Made by a program: the position numbers and the translations under genes | Source: Streptomyces sp. NRRL B-1347 | GTDB taxonomy: Bacteria > Actinomycetota > Actinomycetes > Streptomycetales > Streptomycetaceae | Reading direction: 5' to 3' | DNA length: 35,992 bases | Assembly (NCBI RefSeq): GCF_000720325.1 | Contig: NZ_JOJM01000076.1 | Span: 1-35,992 of the forward strand | Shown here: in pieces, positions 23,267-31,860 of the stretch | Layout of the letters: each line of letters opens with the position of its first letter | Position numbering within the stretch: position 1 is the stretch's first letter | Notes under the pieces: generated by a model | Told to the model about the DNA's origin: nothing | Seen by the model: only the letters and a program-made list of their open reading frames with translations | The model's database searches: none

Positions 23267-23809
23267 GGCTTCGCTCCCTGCTCGGCCGCGTCGTACGGCT
23301 CGCGTCGGCCGCGTCGGCCGCCTCGTACGCCTAGCGCCGGCCGCCTCGTGGCGCCCGTCCCGGTCAACGTGCCTCCGGCGGGGACGTTTGCCAAGAGGGC
23401 CTCCCGGGCCGCACGGGGGCCGAGGGGGCCGGGACTGTGCAGACTGTCAAAGTTCGGGCCCAGGTTTTGTACACATACGGCTCATGACGAGTTCCCGGTG
23501 GGGGGCGATAGCCTTGTCCCGTGATCAGCGCGATATCCCGCGGAGGCACCGCCGCCTCCGCCTTGCGCCCGCTACGCACGGAGGACATCCGTGCCGGGCG
23601 CCGCGCTGACGTTTTCCCGCGGTGCGGACAGCGCGGTCAGCGCGACCCCCAGGACCGGTCAACGATCACCCCGGAAATGGCGGAATCCCGCCCGCTCATC
23701 GCTCATCGCGGCATAACGTCGACACCGACCGGAGACCCCGTGTCGCGGCGTTATGGCACATCACTTCCTTCTACGTCACGCAACGGCGCGCGACAGGAGT
23801 CAGAGGACA
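23267..23809 (+). other. Long intergenic/leader region upstream of glutamate dehydrogenase
   Basis: These 543 bases separate DJ-1/PfpI from gdh. A plausible plus-strand promoter is ATGACG (23484-23489) with TAGCCT (23509-23514), spacer 19, giving a start near 23521. This would produce a leader of about 290 bases. Within it are a hairpin GCGGAGGC/GCCTCCGC (23540-23547 with 23554-23561) and a two-part inverted repeat (23712-23755). A GTG at 23521 opens a 116-codon frame that overlaps gdh by 62 bases; it could be a leaderless leader peptide but has no recognisable similarity. Confidence 0.4.
23712..23755 (+). other. Two-part inverted repeat in gdh leader
   Basis: CATAACG (23712-23718) pairs with CGTTATG (23749-23755), and CGACAC (23720-23725) with GTGTCG (23740-23745), with a small 1x3 internal loop and a 14-base apical loop. 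It is unusually AT-containing for this region. It ends 54 bases before the gdh start, and could be an RNA element or an operator. Confidence 0.55.
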
Positions 23810-26800
23810 ATGCAGACCAAGCTGGACGAAGCCAAGGCCGAGCTGCTCGCGCGGGCCGCCCGGGTAGCTGAGAACAGCCCGGTCGGGGGGCGCCTGCCAA
23901 CGGGAGCACCGACCGGGTCGAAGGGCGGTGGCGGGTCAGGCTCGGACCGGGCCGCCCACGCCGACCAGGACAAGGTGCTCGCGTTCCTCCAGCGCTACTA
24001 CCTGCACACCGCCCCAGAGGACCTCACCGACCGCGACCCGGTCGACGTCTTCGGCGCCGCCTTCTCGCACTACCGTCTCGCCGAGAACCGCCCGCAGGGC
24101 ACCGCGAACGTGCGCGTGCACACGCCCACGGTCGAGGAGAACGGCTGGACGTGCAGCCACTCCGTCGTCGAGGTCGTCACCGACGACATGCCGTTCCTCG
24201 TCGACTCCGTGACGAACGAGCTGTCGCGGCAGAGCCGCGGCATCCACGTCGTGATCCACCCGCAGGTCATCGTGCGCCGCGACCTGACCGGCAAGCTCCT
24301 CGAGGTGCTGCCCGCGGGGGCGCCGGGCGCGGAGAAGCCGCACGACACCCTCACCGAGTCGTGGATCCACGTCGAGATCGACCGCGAGACCGACCGCTCC
24401 GACCTGAAGCAGATCACCACCGACCTGCTGCGCATCCTGTCCGACGTCCGCGAGACCGTCGAGGACTGGGAGAAGATGCGCGACTCCGCGCTGCGCATCG
24501 CCGACGAGCTGCCGACCGAGCCGACCGCGTCCGACGTCCAGGGCGAGGACGTCGAGGAGGCCCGCGAGCTGCTGCGCTGGCTGGCCGCCGACCACTTCAC
24601 GTTCCTCGGCTACCGGGAGTACGACCTCACCGACGAGGACTCCCTGTCCGCCGTGCCCGGCACCGGCCTCGGCATCCTGCGCTCCGACCCCAAGCACAGC
24701 GGCGACGACCACCACCCGGGCGGCCCGTCCTTCAACCGGCTGCCCGCCGACGCTCGCGCCAAGGCCCGCGAGCACAAGCTCCTCGTCCTGACGAAGGCCA
24801 ACAGCCGCGCGACCGTCCACCGGCCGTCCTACCTCGACTACGTCGGAGTGAAGAAGTTCGACGCCGACGGCAACGTGGTGGGCGAGCGCCGCTTCCTCGG
24901 CCTCTTCTCCAGCGCCGCGTACACCGAGTCGGTGCGTCGCGTGCCCGTCATCCGGCGCAAGGTCGCCGAGGTCCTCAAGGGCGCGGGCTTCTCGCCCAAC
25001 AGCCACGACGGCCGCGACCTGCTCCAGATCCTGGAGACGTACCCGCGCGACGAGCTGTTCCAGACGCCGCCCGACGAGCTGCGGTCGATCGTCACCAGCG
25101 TCCTGTACCTCCAGGAGCGCCGCCGCCTTCGGCTCTACCTGCGCAAGGACGTGTACGGCCGCTACTACTCGGCCCTGGTCTACCTGCCGCGCGACCGCTA
25201 CACCACCGGCGTACGGCTGCGGATCATCGACATCCTCAAGGAGGAGCTGAACGGGGCCAGCGTCGACTTCACGGCCTGGAACACCGAGTCGATCCTGTCC
25301 CGCATCCACTTCGTGGTCCGGGTGCCCAAGGGCGGCGAGGTCCCCGCGCTCTCCGACGCCGACGTCGAGCGCATCGAGTCCCGCCTGGTGGAGGCCGCCC
25401 GCTCCTGGGCCGACGGCTTCGCCGAGGCGCTGACCGCCGAGTGCGGCGAGGAGCGCGCCGCCGAGCTGCTCCGCCGCTACCAGGGCGCGTTCCCCGAGGG
25501 CTACAAGGCCGACCACACGCCGCGCGCCGCCGTCGCCGACCTGGTCCACCTGGAGCACCTCCAGCAGGGCCACAAGGACTTCGCGCTCAGCCTGTACGAG
25601 CCGGTGGGCGCCGCCCCCGACGAGCGCCGCTTCAAGATCTACCGCTCCGGCGGCCAGGTCTCCCTGTCCGCCGTCCTGCCCGTCCTGCAGCGCCTGGGCG
25701 TGGAGGTCACCGACGAGCGGCCGTACGAGCTGCGCTGCGCGGACCGTACGAACGCGTGGATCTACGACTTCGGCCTGCGCATGCCCAAGCTGGGCAACGG
25801 CAGCGGCGACTACCTGGGCGACGACGGCCGCGAGCGCTTCCAGGAGGCCTTCGCCGCCGCCTGGACCGGCGAGGCCGAGGTCGACGGCTTCAACTCGCTG
25901 GTGCTGCGCGCCGGTCTGAACTGGCGCCAGGCGATGGTCCTGCGCGCGTACGCCAAGTACCTGCGCCAGGCGGGCTCCACCTTCAGCCAGGACTACATGG
26001 AGGACACCCTCCGCAACAACGTCCACACCACGCGGCTGCTCGTCTCCCTCTTCGAGGCCCGGATGTCGCCCGAGCGCCAGCGCGCGGGCACCGAGCTGAC
26101 CGACGGCCTGCTCGAAGAGCTCGACGGCGCCCTCGACCAGGTGGCGTCGCTCGACGAGGACCGCATCCTGCGCTCCTTCCTCACCGTCATCAAGGCGACG
26201 CTGCGCACCAACTTCTTCCAGGAGGCGGCGGGCGGCAGGCCGCACGGCTACGTCTCCATGAAGCTGGACCCGCAGGCCATCCCGGACCTGCCGGAGCCGC
26301 GTCCGGCGTACGAGATCTGGGTGTACTCGCCGCGCGTCGAGGGCGTGCACCTGCGCTTCGGCAAGGTCGCGCGCGGCGGTCTGCGCTGGTCGGACCGGCG
26401 TGAGGACTTCCGTACGGAGATCCTCGGCCTGGTCAAGGCGCAGATGGTGAAGAACACCGTGATCGTGCCGGTCGGCGCGAAGGGCGGCTTCGTCGCCAAG
26501 CAGCTGCCCGACCCGTCGGTGGACCGCGACGCGTGGCTCGCCGAGGGCGTCGCCTGCTACAAGATCTTCATCTCGGCGCTGCTCGACATCACGGACAACC
26601 TGGTCGCGGGCGAGGTCGTGCCCCCGGCCGACGTGGTGCGCCACGACGAGGACGACACCTATCTGGTGGTCGCGGCCGACAAGGGCACGGCGACGTTCTC
26701 GGACATCGCCAACGAGGTGGCCGAGAGCTACAACTTCTGGCTCGGCGACGCCTTCGCGTCCGGCGGCAGCGCGGGCTACGACCACAAGGGCATGGGCATC

Positions 26801-28783
26801 ACCGCGCGCGGCGCCTGGGAGTCCGTGAAGCGGCACTTCCGCGAGCTGGGCGTGAACACGCAGACCGAGGACTTCACGGTCGTCGGCGTCGGTGACATGT
26901 CCGGCGACGTGTTCGGCAACGGCATGCTCCTGTCCGAGCACATCCGCCTGGTGGCCGCCTTCGACCACCGGCACATCTTCATCGACCCGAACCCGGACGC
27001 GGCCACCTCGTACGCCGAGCGCCGCCGTCTGTTCGAGCTGCCCCGCTCCAGCTGGGCCGACTACAACAAGGACCTGCTCTCCCCGGGCGGCGGGATCTTC
27101 CCGCGCTCGGCCAAGGCGATCCAGCTCAACGCGCACATCCGCGAGGCCCTCGGCATCGAGACCGGCGGCGCCAAGATGACGCCCGCCGAGCTGATGCAGG
27201 CCATCCTGAAGTCGCCGGTGGACCTGCTGTGGAACGGCGGCATCGGCACCTACGTGAAGGCGTCCGCCGAGTCGCACACGGACGTCGGCGACAAGGCCAA
27301 CGACGCCATCCGCGTCAACGGCGCCGACCTGCGCGTGAAGGTCGTCGGCGAGGGCGGCAACCTCGGTCTCACCCAGCTCGGCCGGATCGAGTTCGCCCGC
27401 GCGGGCGGACGCATCAACACGGACGCCATCGACAACAGCGCGGGCGTGGACACCTCCGACCACGAGGTGAACATCAAGATCCTGCTGAACGCCGTGGTGC
27501 AGGCCGGGGACATGACCGTCAAGCAGCGCAACAAGCTGCTCGCCCAGATGACCGACGAGGTCGGCCAGCTGGTCCTGCGCAACAACTACGCGCAGAACAC
27601 GGCGCTCGCCAACTCCGTCTTCGAGGCCCCCTCGCTGCTGCACGCGCACCAGCGCTTCATGCGGCGCCTGGGCCGCGAGGGCCGCCTCGACCGCTCCCTG
27701 GAGTTCCTGCCGGCCGACCGGCAGATCCGCGAGCTGCTCGGCTCGGGCCGCGGTCTGTCGCAGCCCGAGCTGGCCGTCCTGCTCGCGTACACGAAGATCG
27801 TGACGGCGGACGAGCTGATCCAGACCTCGCTGCCGGACGACGAGTACCTGCGGCGGCTGCTGCACGCGTACTTCCCGAAGGCGCTGCGGGAGAAGTTCCC
27901 CGAGCAGGTCGACGGGCACGCGCTGCGCCGGGAGATCATCACCACGGTCCTGGTCAACGACACCGTGAACTCGGGCGGCTCGACCTTCCTGCACCGGCTC
28001 CGCGAGGAGACCGGCGCGTCCCTTGAGGAGATCGTCCGGGCGCAGCTCGCCGCGCGCGAGATCTTCGGGCTCGGCGAGGTGTGGGACGCCGTCGAGGCGC
28101 TGGACAACGTGGTGGCCGCCGACGTGCAGACGCGGGTCCGGCTGCACTGCCGCCGCCTCGTCGAGCGCGGCACGCGCTGGCTCCTGAACAACCGGCCGCA
28201 GCCGCTGCAGCTCGCCGAGACGGTCACCTTCTTCAGCGAGGGCGTCACGCGGGTGTGGGCGGCGCTGCCCAAGCTGGTGCGCGGCTCGGACCTGGAGTGG
28301 TACGAGAGCATCCGCGAGGAGCTCACCGGGGCCGGGGTGCCGGACGAGCTGGCCCAGCGCGTGGCCGGGTTCTCCTCGGCCTTCCCCGCGCTCGACATCG
28401 TCGCCGTCGCCGACCGCAAGGGCAGGGACCCGCTGGACGTCGCCGAGGTGTACTACGACCTCGCCGACCGGCTGCGGATCACGCAGCTGATGGACCGCAT
28501 CATCGAGCTGCCGCGCAACGACCGCTGGCAGTCCATGGCGCGGGCCTCCATCCGCGAGGACCTGTACGCGGCGCACGCCGCGCTGACGGCCGACGTCCTG
28601 GAGGTCGGCGACGCCTCCTCGACGCCCGAGCAGCGCTTCAAGGCGTGGGAGGAGAAGAACGCCGCGATCCTCGGCCGGGCCCGGACCACCCTGGAGGAGA
28701 TCCAGGGCTCGGACGCCTTCGACCTGGCGAACCTGTCGGTGGCCATGAGGACGATGCGCACGCTGCTGCGCACGCATTCGTAG
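23810..28783 (+). CDS. gdh: Large NAD-specific glutamate dehydrogenase
   Basis: This 1657-residue enzyme of the large (about 180 kDa) GDH class, known from Streptomyces, catalyses oxidative deamination of glutamate to 2-oxoglutarate with NAD. The N-terminal part (to about 700) contains regulatory ACT-like regions, including VVEVVTDDMPFLVDSVTNEL. The catalytic domain includes KVARGGLRWSDRREDFRTE, VGAKGGFVAKQLP (about 888-900) and MGITARGAWESVKRHFRELG. The nucleotide-binding region has VVGEGGNLGLTQLGRIEFA (near 1180) and DNSAGVDTSDHEVNIKILL. ATG 23810 has GAGGA just upstream and begins MQTKLDEAKAELLARAA. It is a single-gene unit with a structured leader and a perfect palindromic terminator. The enzyme connects amino-acid catabolism to the TCA cycle. 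Confidence 0.95.
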   Translation: MQTKLDEAKAELLARAARVAENSPVGGRLPTGAPTGSKGGGGSGSDRAAHADQDKVLAFLQRYYLHTAPEDLTDRDPVDVFGAAFSHYRLAENRPQGTANVRVHTPTVEENGWTCSHSVVEVVTDDMPFLVDSVTNELSRQSRGIHVVIHPQVIVRRDLTGKLLEVLPAGAPGAEKPHDTLTESWIHVEIDRETDRSDLKQITTDLLRILSDVRETVEDWEKMRDSALRIADELPTEPTASDVQGEDVEEARELLRWLAADHFTFLGYREYDLTDEDSLSAVPGTGLGILRSDPKHSGDDHHPGGPSFNRLPADARAKAREHKLLVLTKANSRATVHRPSYLDYVGVKKFDADGNVVGERRFLGLFSSAAYTESVRRVPVIRRKVAEVLKGAGFSPNSHDGRDLLQILETYPRDELFQTPPDELRSIVTSVLYLQERRRLRLYLRKDVYGRYYSALVYLPRDRYTTGVRLRIIDILKEELNGASVDFTAWNTESILSRIHFVVRVPKGGEVPALSDADVERIESRLVEAARSWADGFAEALTAECGEERAAELLRRYQGAFPEGYKADHTPRAAVADLVHLEHLQQGHKDFALSLYEPVGAAPDERRFKIYRSGGQVSLSAVLPVLQRLGVEVTDERPYELRCADRTNAWIYDFGLRMPKLGNGSGDYLGDDGRERFQEAFAAAWTGEAEVDGFNSLVLRAGLNWRQAMVLRAYAKYLRQAGSTFSQDYMEDTLRNNVHTTRLLVSLFEARMSPERQRAGTELTDGLLEELDGALDQVASLDEDRILRSFLTVIKATLRTNFFQEAAGGRPHGYVSMKLDPQAIPDLPEPRPAYEIWVYSPRVEGVHLRFGKVARGGLRWSDRREDFRTEILGLVKAQMVKNTVIVPVGAKGGFVAKQLPDPSVDRDAWLAEGVACYKIFISALLDITDNLVAGEVVPPADVVRHDEDDTYLVVAADKGTATFSDIANEVAESYNFWLGDAFASGGSAGYDHKGMGITARGAWESVKRHFRELGVNTQTEDFTVVGVGDMSGDVFGNGMLLSEHIRLVAAFDHRHIFIDPNPDAATSYAERRRLFELPRSSWADYNKDLLSPGGGIFPRSAKAIQLNAHIREALGIETGGAKMTPAELMQAILKSPVDLLWNGGIGTYVKASAESHTDVGDKANDAIRVNGADLRVKVVGEGGNLGLTQLGRIEFARAGGRINTDAIDNSAGVDTSDHEVNIKILLNAVVQAGDMTVKQRNKLLAQMTDEVGQLVLRNNYAQNTALANSVFEAPSLLHAHQRFMRRLGREGRLDRSLEFLPADRQIRELLGSGRGLSQPELAVLLAYTKIVTADELIQTSLPDDEYLRRLLHAYFPKALREKFPEQVDGHALRREIITTVLVNDTVNSGGSTFLHRLREETGASLEEIVRAQLAAREIFGLGEVWDAVEALDNVVAADVQTRVRLHCRRLVERGTRWLLNNRPQPLQLAETVTFFSEGVTRVWAALPKLVRGSDLEWYESIREELTGAGVPDELAQRVAGFSSAFPALDIVAVADRKGRDPLDVAEVYYDLADRLRITQLMDRIIELPRNDRWQSMARASIREDLYAAHAALTADVLEVGDASSTPEQRFKAWEEKNAAILGRARTTLEEIQGSDAFDLANLSVAMRTMRTLLRTHS

Positions 28784-28793
28784 TCCGTACGAA

Positions 28794-28838
28794 GCCGGGG
28801 CGCCCCGCACCGATCGGTGCGGGGCGCCCCGGCGTTTT
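28794..28838 (+). terminator. Perfect 40-base palindromic terminator after gdh
   Basis: Positions 28794-28833 are a perfect palindrome (half-site GCCGGGGCGCCCCGCACCGA), followed by GTTTT. It starts 10 bases after the gdh stop. The stem can form with few loop bases lost and the T run is better than most in this genome, so it should be a very efficient terminator. Confidence 0.92.
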
Positions 28839-28867
28839 CGCGTCCGTACGCGCCGAACGCGCCTGCG

Positions 28868-28895
28868 CTGGCAAAACGGGCATTTGGGGTACGGT
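28868..28895 (+). promoter_or_regulatory. Candidate promoter of the glycan operon
   Basis: CTGGCA (28868-28873) and TACGGT (28890-28895) with a 16-base spacer could form a promoter for the mannosyltransferase-like gene, with a leader of about 30 bases. The local AT content (GATTATTTC) is above that of the surroundings. The -35 match is poor. Confidence 0.35.
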
Positions 28896-28932
28896 GGATG
28901 AGATTATTTCGGGAAGGTCACAGGGTAAGCCG

Positions 28933-29820
28933 ATGACAGAAGCAAGTCCGCTGGACGCTGCGGAAAGCGCGGTTCGTGCCTTCGGAGCGCCGCAGCTGCC
29001 CGAGGAGTGGGCGGCCACCCCGCTCACCGTCGTGATGCCGACGTACAACGAGGCGGGCAGCCTGCCCGGGACGGCCGAGGCCCTCATGGCCCTGCCGCTG
29101 CCCGGACTGAGCCTGCTCGTCGTCGACGACTCCAGCCCCGACGGCACGGGGGCGATCGCCGAGGAGCTGGCGCGGCGCGTCGGGGAGACCCAGGGGCGCC
29201 GCCGCGTGCGCGTCCTGCACCGCACCGAGAAGGACGGCCTCGGCCGGGCCTACGCGGCGGGCATGGCGCGCGCCGTCGCCGACGGCGCGCACTACGTGCT
29301 GCAGATGGACGCCGACGGCAGCCACCCCGCCGACAAGGTCGCCGAGCTGCTCGGCGTGGCCCTCGCCACCGACGCGGGGGTCGTCGTCGGCAGCCGCTAC
29401 GTCCAGGGCGGCACCCTCTCCGACGCCTGGGGTGCCCACCGCAGAATCCTTTCCCGCTGGGCCAACGCGTACGCGGGCACGATCCTCGGCACCCGGGTCC
29501 GGGACATCACCGGCGGCTTCAACCTGTGGCGCGCCGACGCCGTGCGCGCGGTGGACCTCGCGACGGTCGACAGCGCGGGCTACAGCTTCCAGGTCGAGAT
29601 GAAGTACCGCGCGCTGCGCCACGGCTTCGGCCTCGTGGAGGTGCCGATCCACTTCGAGGACCGCACCGTCGGCGAGTCCAAGATGAACCTGATGGTGCAG
29701 CTGGAGTCGGTCGCCATGCCCTGGAAGCTGCGCCTGCGCGACACGCGCCGCGGGGCGCGCGACGCCCTGGTGGGCCGGGCGGCGCGGGCGGCACGCGGCG
29801 ACCGGGGGCCGCTGGGATGA
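28933..29820 (+). CDS. Polyprenyl-phosphate (dolichol-phosphate-type) mannosyltransferase, GT2
   Basis: This 295-residue family 2 glycosyltransferase is of the DPM1/Ppm type. Motifs are LTVVMPTYNEAGSLP (31-45), LLVVDDSSPDGTG (61-73), LHRTEKDGLGRAYAAG (95-110), QMDADGSHP (124-132) with the metal-binding DAD, and ITGGFNLWR with a late VEMKYRALRHGFGLVEVPIHFEDRTVGESKM. This set is diagnostic of enzymes transferring mannose or a similar sugar from GDP to polyprenyl phosphate. There is no membrane domain, so it is a cytoplasmic or peripheral enzyme. ATG 28933 has only a weak ribosome-binding site. It overlaps the GtrA-family gene (ATGA), suggesting the lipid-linked sugar is passed to the membrane partners encoded downstream. 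Confidence 0.88.
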   Translation: MTEASPLDAAESAVRAFGAPQLPEEWAATPLTVVMPTYNEAGSLPGTAEALMALPLPGLSLLVVDDSSPDGTGAIAEELARRVGETQGRRRVRVLHRTEKDGLGRAYAAGMARAVADGAHYVLQMDADGSHPADKVAELLGVALATDAGVVVGSRYVQGGTLSDAWGAHRRILSRWANAYAGTILGTRVRDITGGFNLWRADAVRAVDLATVDSAGYSFQVEMKYRALRHGFGLVEVPIHFEDRTVGESKMNLMVQLESVAMPWKLRLRDTRRGARDALVGRAARAARGDRGPLG

Positions 29821-30341
29821 CGAGCACGGTCCACGAGGCGGCCCGGCTCGCGGGCGCGCCGCACGAGGCGGCCGCGGCGGCGCCGGGGCAGCGTCTGGCG
29901 CGGCCGCGGCGGGTCCCGCCGCGCCTGCGCCGCCTGTGCGTGGAGCTCGTCAAGTTCGGCGTGGTCGGCGGCAGCGGCGTCGCGGTCAACTTCCTCGTCT
30001 TCAACCTCCTGCTGCACGGCCTGGGTTCGGCCCCCATGGCCGCGACGGTCCTCGCAAGCGCGGTCGCCATGGGCACCAACTACCTGGGCTTCCGCTTCTT
30101 CGCCTACCGGGACCGGGCCCGGCGCACCAGGCGCCAGATCGTCCTGTTCTTCGCCTTCAGCGGCATCGGCGTGGCGATGGAGACCCTGCTCTTCTACGCG
30201 GCGTACCACGGGGCGGGGATGAACGGCCCCCTCGGCGCCAACGTCGCCAAGGCCCAGTCCATCCTGCTGGCCTCGGCCTTCCGGTTCCTGGTGTACCGGA
30301 CGTGGGTGTTCCAGCACCGTGGTCATACGCGGGGCGCGTAG
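29817..30341 (+). CDS. GtrA family membrane protein
   Basis: This 174-residue protein has four predicted transmembrane helices after a basic N-terminus. The family signature is VKFGVVGGSGVAVNFLVFNLLL (about 44-66); later segments include AMGTNYLGFRFFAYRDR and ASAFRFLVYRTWVF. GtrA proteins are linked to flipping or handling of polyprenyl-phosphate-linked sugars, so it fits directly after a polyprenyl-phosphate sugar transferase. ATG 29817 overlaps the preceding stop as ATGA. The next gene starts 23 bases before its end, giving tight coupling. Confidence 0.88.
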   Translation: MTSTVHEAARLAGAPHEAAAAAPGQRLARPRRVPPRLRRLCVELVKFGVVGGSGVAVNFLVFNLLLHGLGSAPMAATVLASAVAMGTNYLGFRFFAYRDRARRTRRQIVLFFAFSGIGVAMETLLFYAAYHGAGMNGPLGANVAKAQSILLASAFRFLVYRTWVFQHRGHTRGA

Positions 30342-31860
30342 CGGCAGCGCGGTCGCGGCGGCCCGGCTCGGTGCCGCCGTCGTCGTCGCCTTCCTGATCG
30401 CCGTGATCGTCCGCCTTCCCTGGCGGGGCGACCTCGGCATCCACGCGGCCACCGTCGAACGGCTGAGGCACGATCTGCTCCACCCCGGCGACCCGCTGGT
30501 CGACGCGGACGCGGCGAGCCCGTACTACTCGCCCTGGACGGTGTTCCTCGGCGCCGTGGCGCGGCTGACCGGGGCCGGGACCTTCGGGGTGCTCCGCGGC
30601 GCGGCCCTGGTGGGCCTGGCCGCCCTGGTCACCGGCGTCTGGCGGTTCACGCGCACGCTCAGCGACCACCGGGCCGCCCCGCCCCTGGCGCTGCTCGCGC
30701 TGCTCCTGCTGTGGGGCCCGGCGCTCTTCTCGTGGAGCGGCTTCCTGGGCCTGGACTCGCTCGCCCTGACGGTCGCGTACCCCAGCACCTTCGCGCTGGG
30801 CCTCGCCTTCCACCTCTGGGCGTGGCTGCGCGGGTCCCTGCGGGACGGCGCGGGCTGGGGGAGGTGGCTCGGTCTGGGCGGGCTGTGGGCGGTGATCCTT
30901 CTGGTGCACCAGTTCACGGGGGTGGTCGCGTCCCTCGGGATCGTGGCGCTGGGCGCTTCGGCGGTCGTGCCGCGGTCGGCTGCCGGTCGGCTGCGGATCC
31001 GTCGTGGCTGGTCGCGCAGTTCCCCGCGCCCCTTCGGGGCGCTCCTCCTCGGCCTCGTGCTCCTCGCCGTGTGGCCGTACTACTCCTTCTTCGCCCTCCT
31101 CGGCGCGGGCGGCGGCCTTGAGGACATCCACCGCGCCCTGTACCGCGACCTGCCGGGGCGCTACGCCTTCGTGCTCCTGGGCGTGGCCGCGCTGGCGCTC
31201 CGCTTCCGCCGCGACCGGCGCGATCCACTCGTGCTCTTCTTCGTCCTGGGGGCGGCGGTCGTCGCCGCGGGCTTGTGCACCGGCCACTACTCCTGGGGCC
31301 GCGCCCTGCCCGCCGCGCTCGTCCCGGCCCAGCTCGCGGCCGCCCTGGAAGCCGTGGAGGGCGGCTTCGGCCGGGCCCGCGCCGCCTTCGCCGCGCTGCT
31401 CGCCCTGGCCCTCGCCGCCGGGGCCTGGACCCAGGCGGGCGCGCTCGGCTACGTCCTGCCGAGGTCGGCCCTGCCGCCGCCGGTGGCCGCCAAGTACCGG
31501 GAGCCCTGGCCCGGCTACCGCTGGATCACCCCGTGGGTGCGCTACGGCGACGTGGTCATGGCCAAGACGTTCCCGGCCCGGCAGATCCCGGCGTACGGGG
31601 CGTACACCGTGGCGCCCGGCTATCCGGACTTCTTCCTGCCCGACGAGGCCGCGCGCGAGGCGGCCGTCCGCCGCTACTTCGCGCCCGGCACCCCGCGCGC
31701 CGCCCGCCTGGAGGTGCTGCGCCGGTACGGGGTGCGGTGGGTGGTGGCCCGCCCGGGAGACGGCGGCCCGCGCCCCGGCGACCCCGCGCTGCGCGAGGTG
31801 GCGAGGGGACTGCGGGGGCAGGTCCTCTACGAGGCCCGGGTCAGCGCGCCACGCTCCTGA
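30319..31860 (+). CDS. Multi-spanning membrane protein, possible GT-C-type glycosyltransferase
   Basis: This 513-residue protein has about nine to ten hydrophobic segments (first VVVAFLIAVIVRLP, about 21-34) and a C-terminal soluble part (about 385-513). An early extracytoplasmic loop has RGDLGIHAATVERLRHDLLHPGDPLVDADAASPYYSPW, a His/Asp-containing loop after helix 1 as in GT-C enzymes. It shares its operon with a polyprenyl-phosphate sugar transferase and GtrA, so transfer of a lipid-linked sugar to a surface polymer or protein is likely but unproven. GTG 30319 is the only suitable start and overlaps the GtrA gene by 23 bases, without a clear ribosome-binding site. The 3' end overlaps the convergent gene by 20 bases. 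Confidence 0.72.
   Translation: MVIRGARSGSAVAAARLGAAVVVAFLIAVIVRLPWRGDLGIHAATVERLRHDLLHPGDPLVDADAASPYYSPWTVFLGAVARLTGAGTFGVLRGAALVGLAALVTGVWRFTRTLSDHRAAPPLALLALLLLWGPALFSWSGFLGLDSLALTVAYPSTFALGLAFHLWAWLRGSLRDGAGWGRWLGLGGLWAVILLVHQFTGVVASLGIVALGASAVVPRSAAGRLRIRRGWSRSSPRPFGALLLGLVLLAVWPYYSFFALLGAGGGLEDIHRALYRDLPGRYAFVLLGVAALALRFRRDRRDPLVLFFVLGAAVVAAGLCTGHYSWGRALPAALVPAQLAAALEAVEGGFGRARAAFAALLALALAAGAWTQAGALGYVLPRSALPPPVAAKYREPWPGYRWITPWVRYGDVVMAKTFPARQIPAYGAYTVAPGYPDFFLPDEAAREAAVRRYFAPGTPRAARLEVLRRYGVRWVVARPGDGGPRPGDPALREVARGLRGQVLYEARVSAPRS

Noticed and set aside
23640..23700. GlnR box upstream of gdh
   Set aside because: GTCAA and GGAAA elements are present but spacing does not fit the GTnAC-n6-GAAAC pattern.
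23936..28810. 1600-codon minus-strand open frame opposite glutamate dehydrogenase
   Set aside because: It mirrors the codon usage of gdh and crosses the terminator palindrome; no family resemblance.
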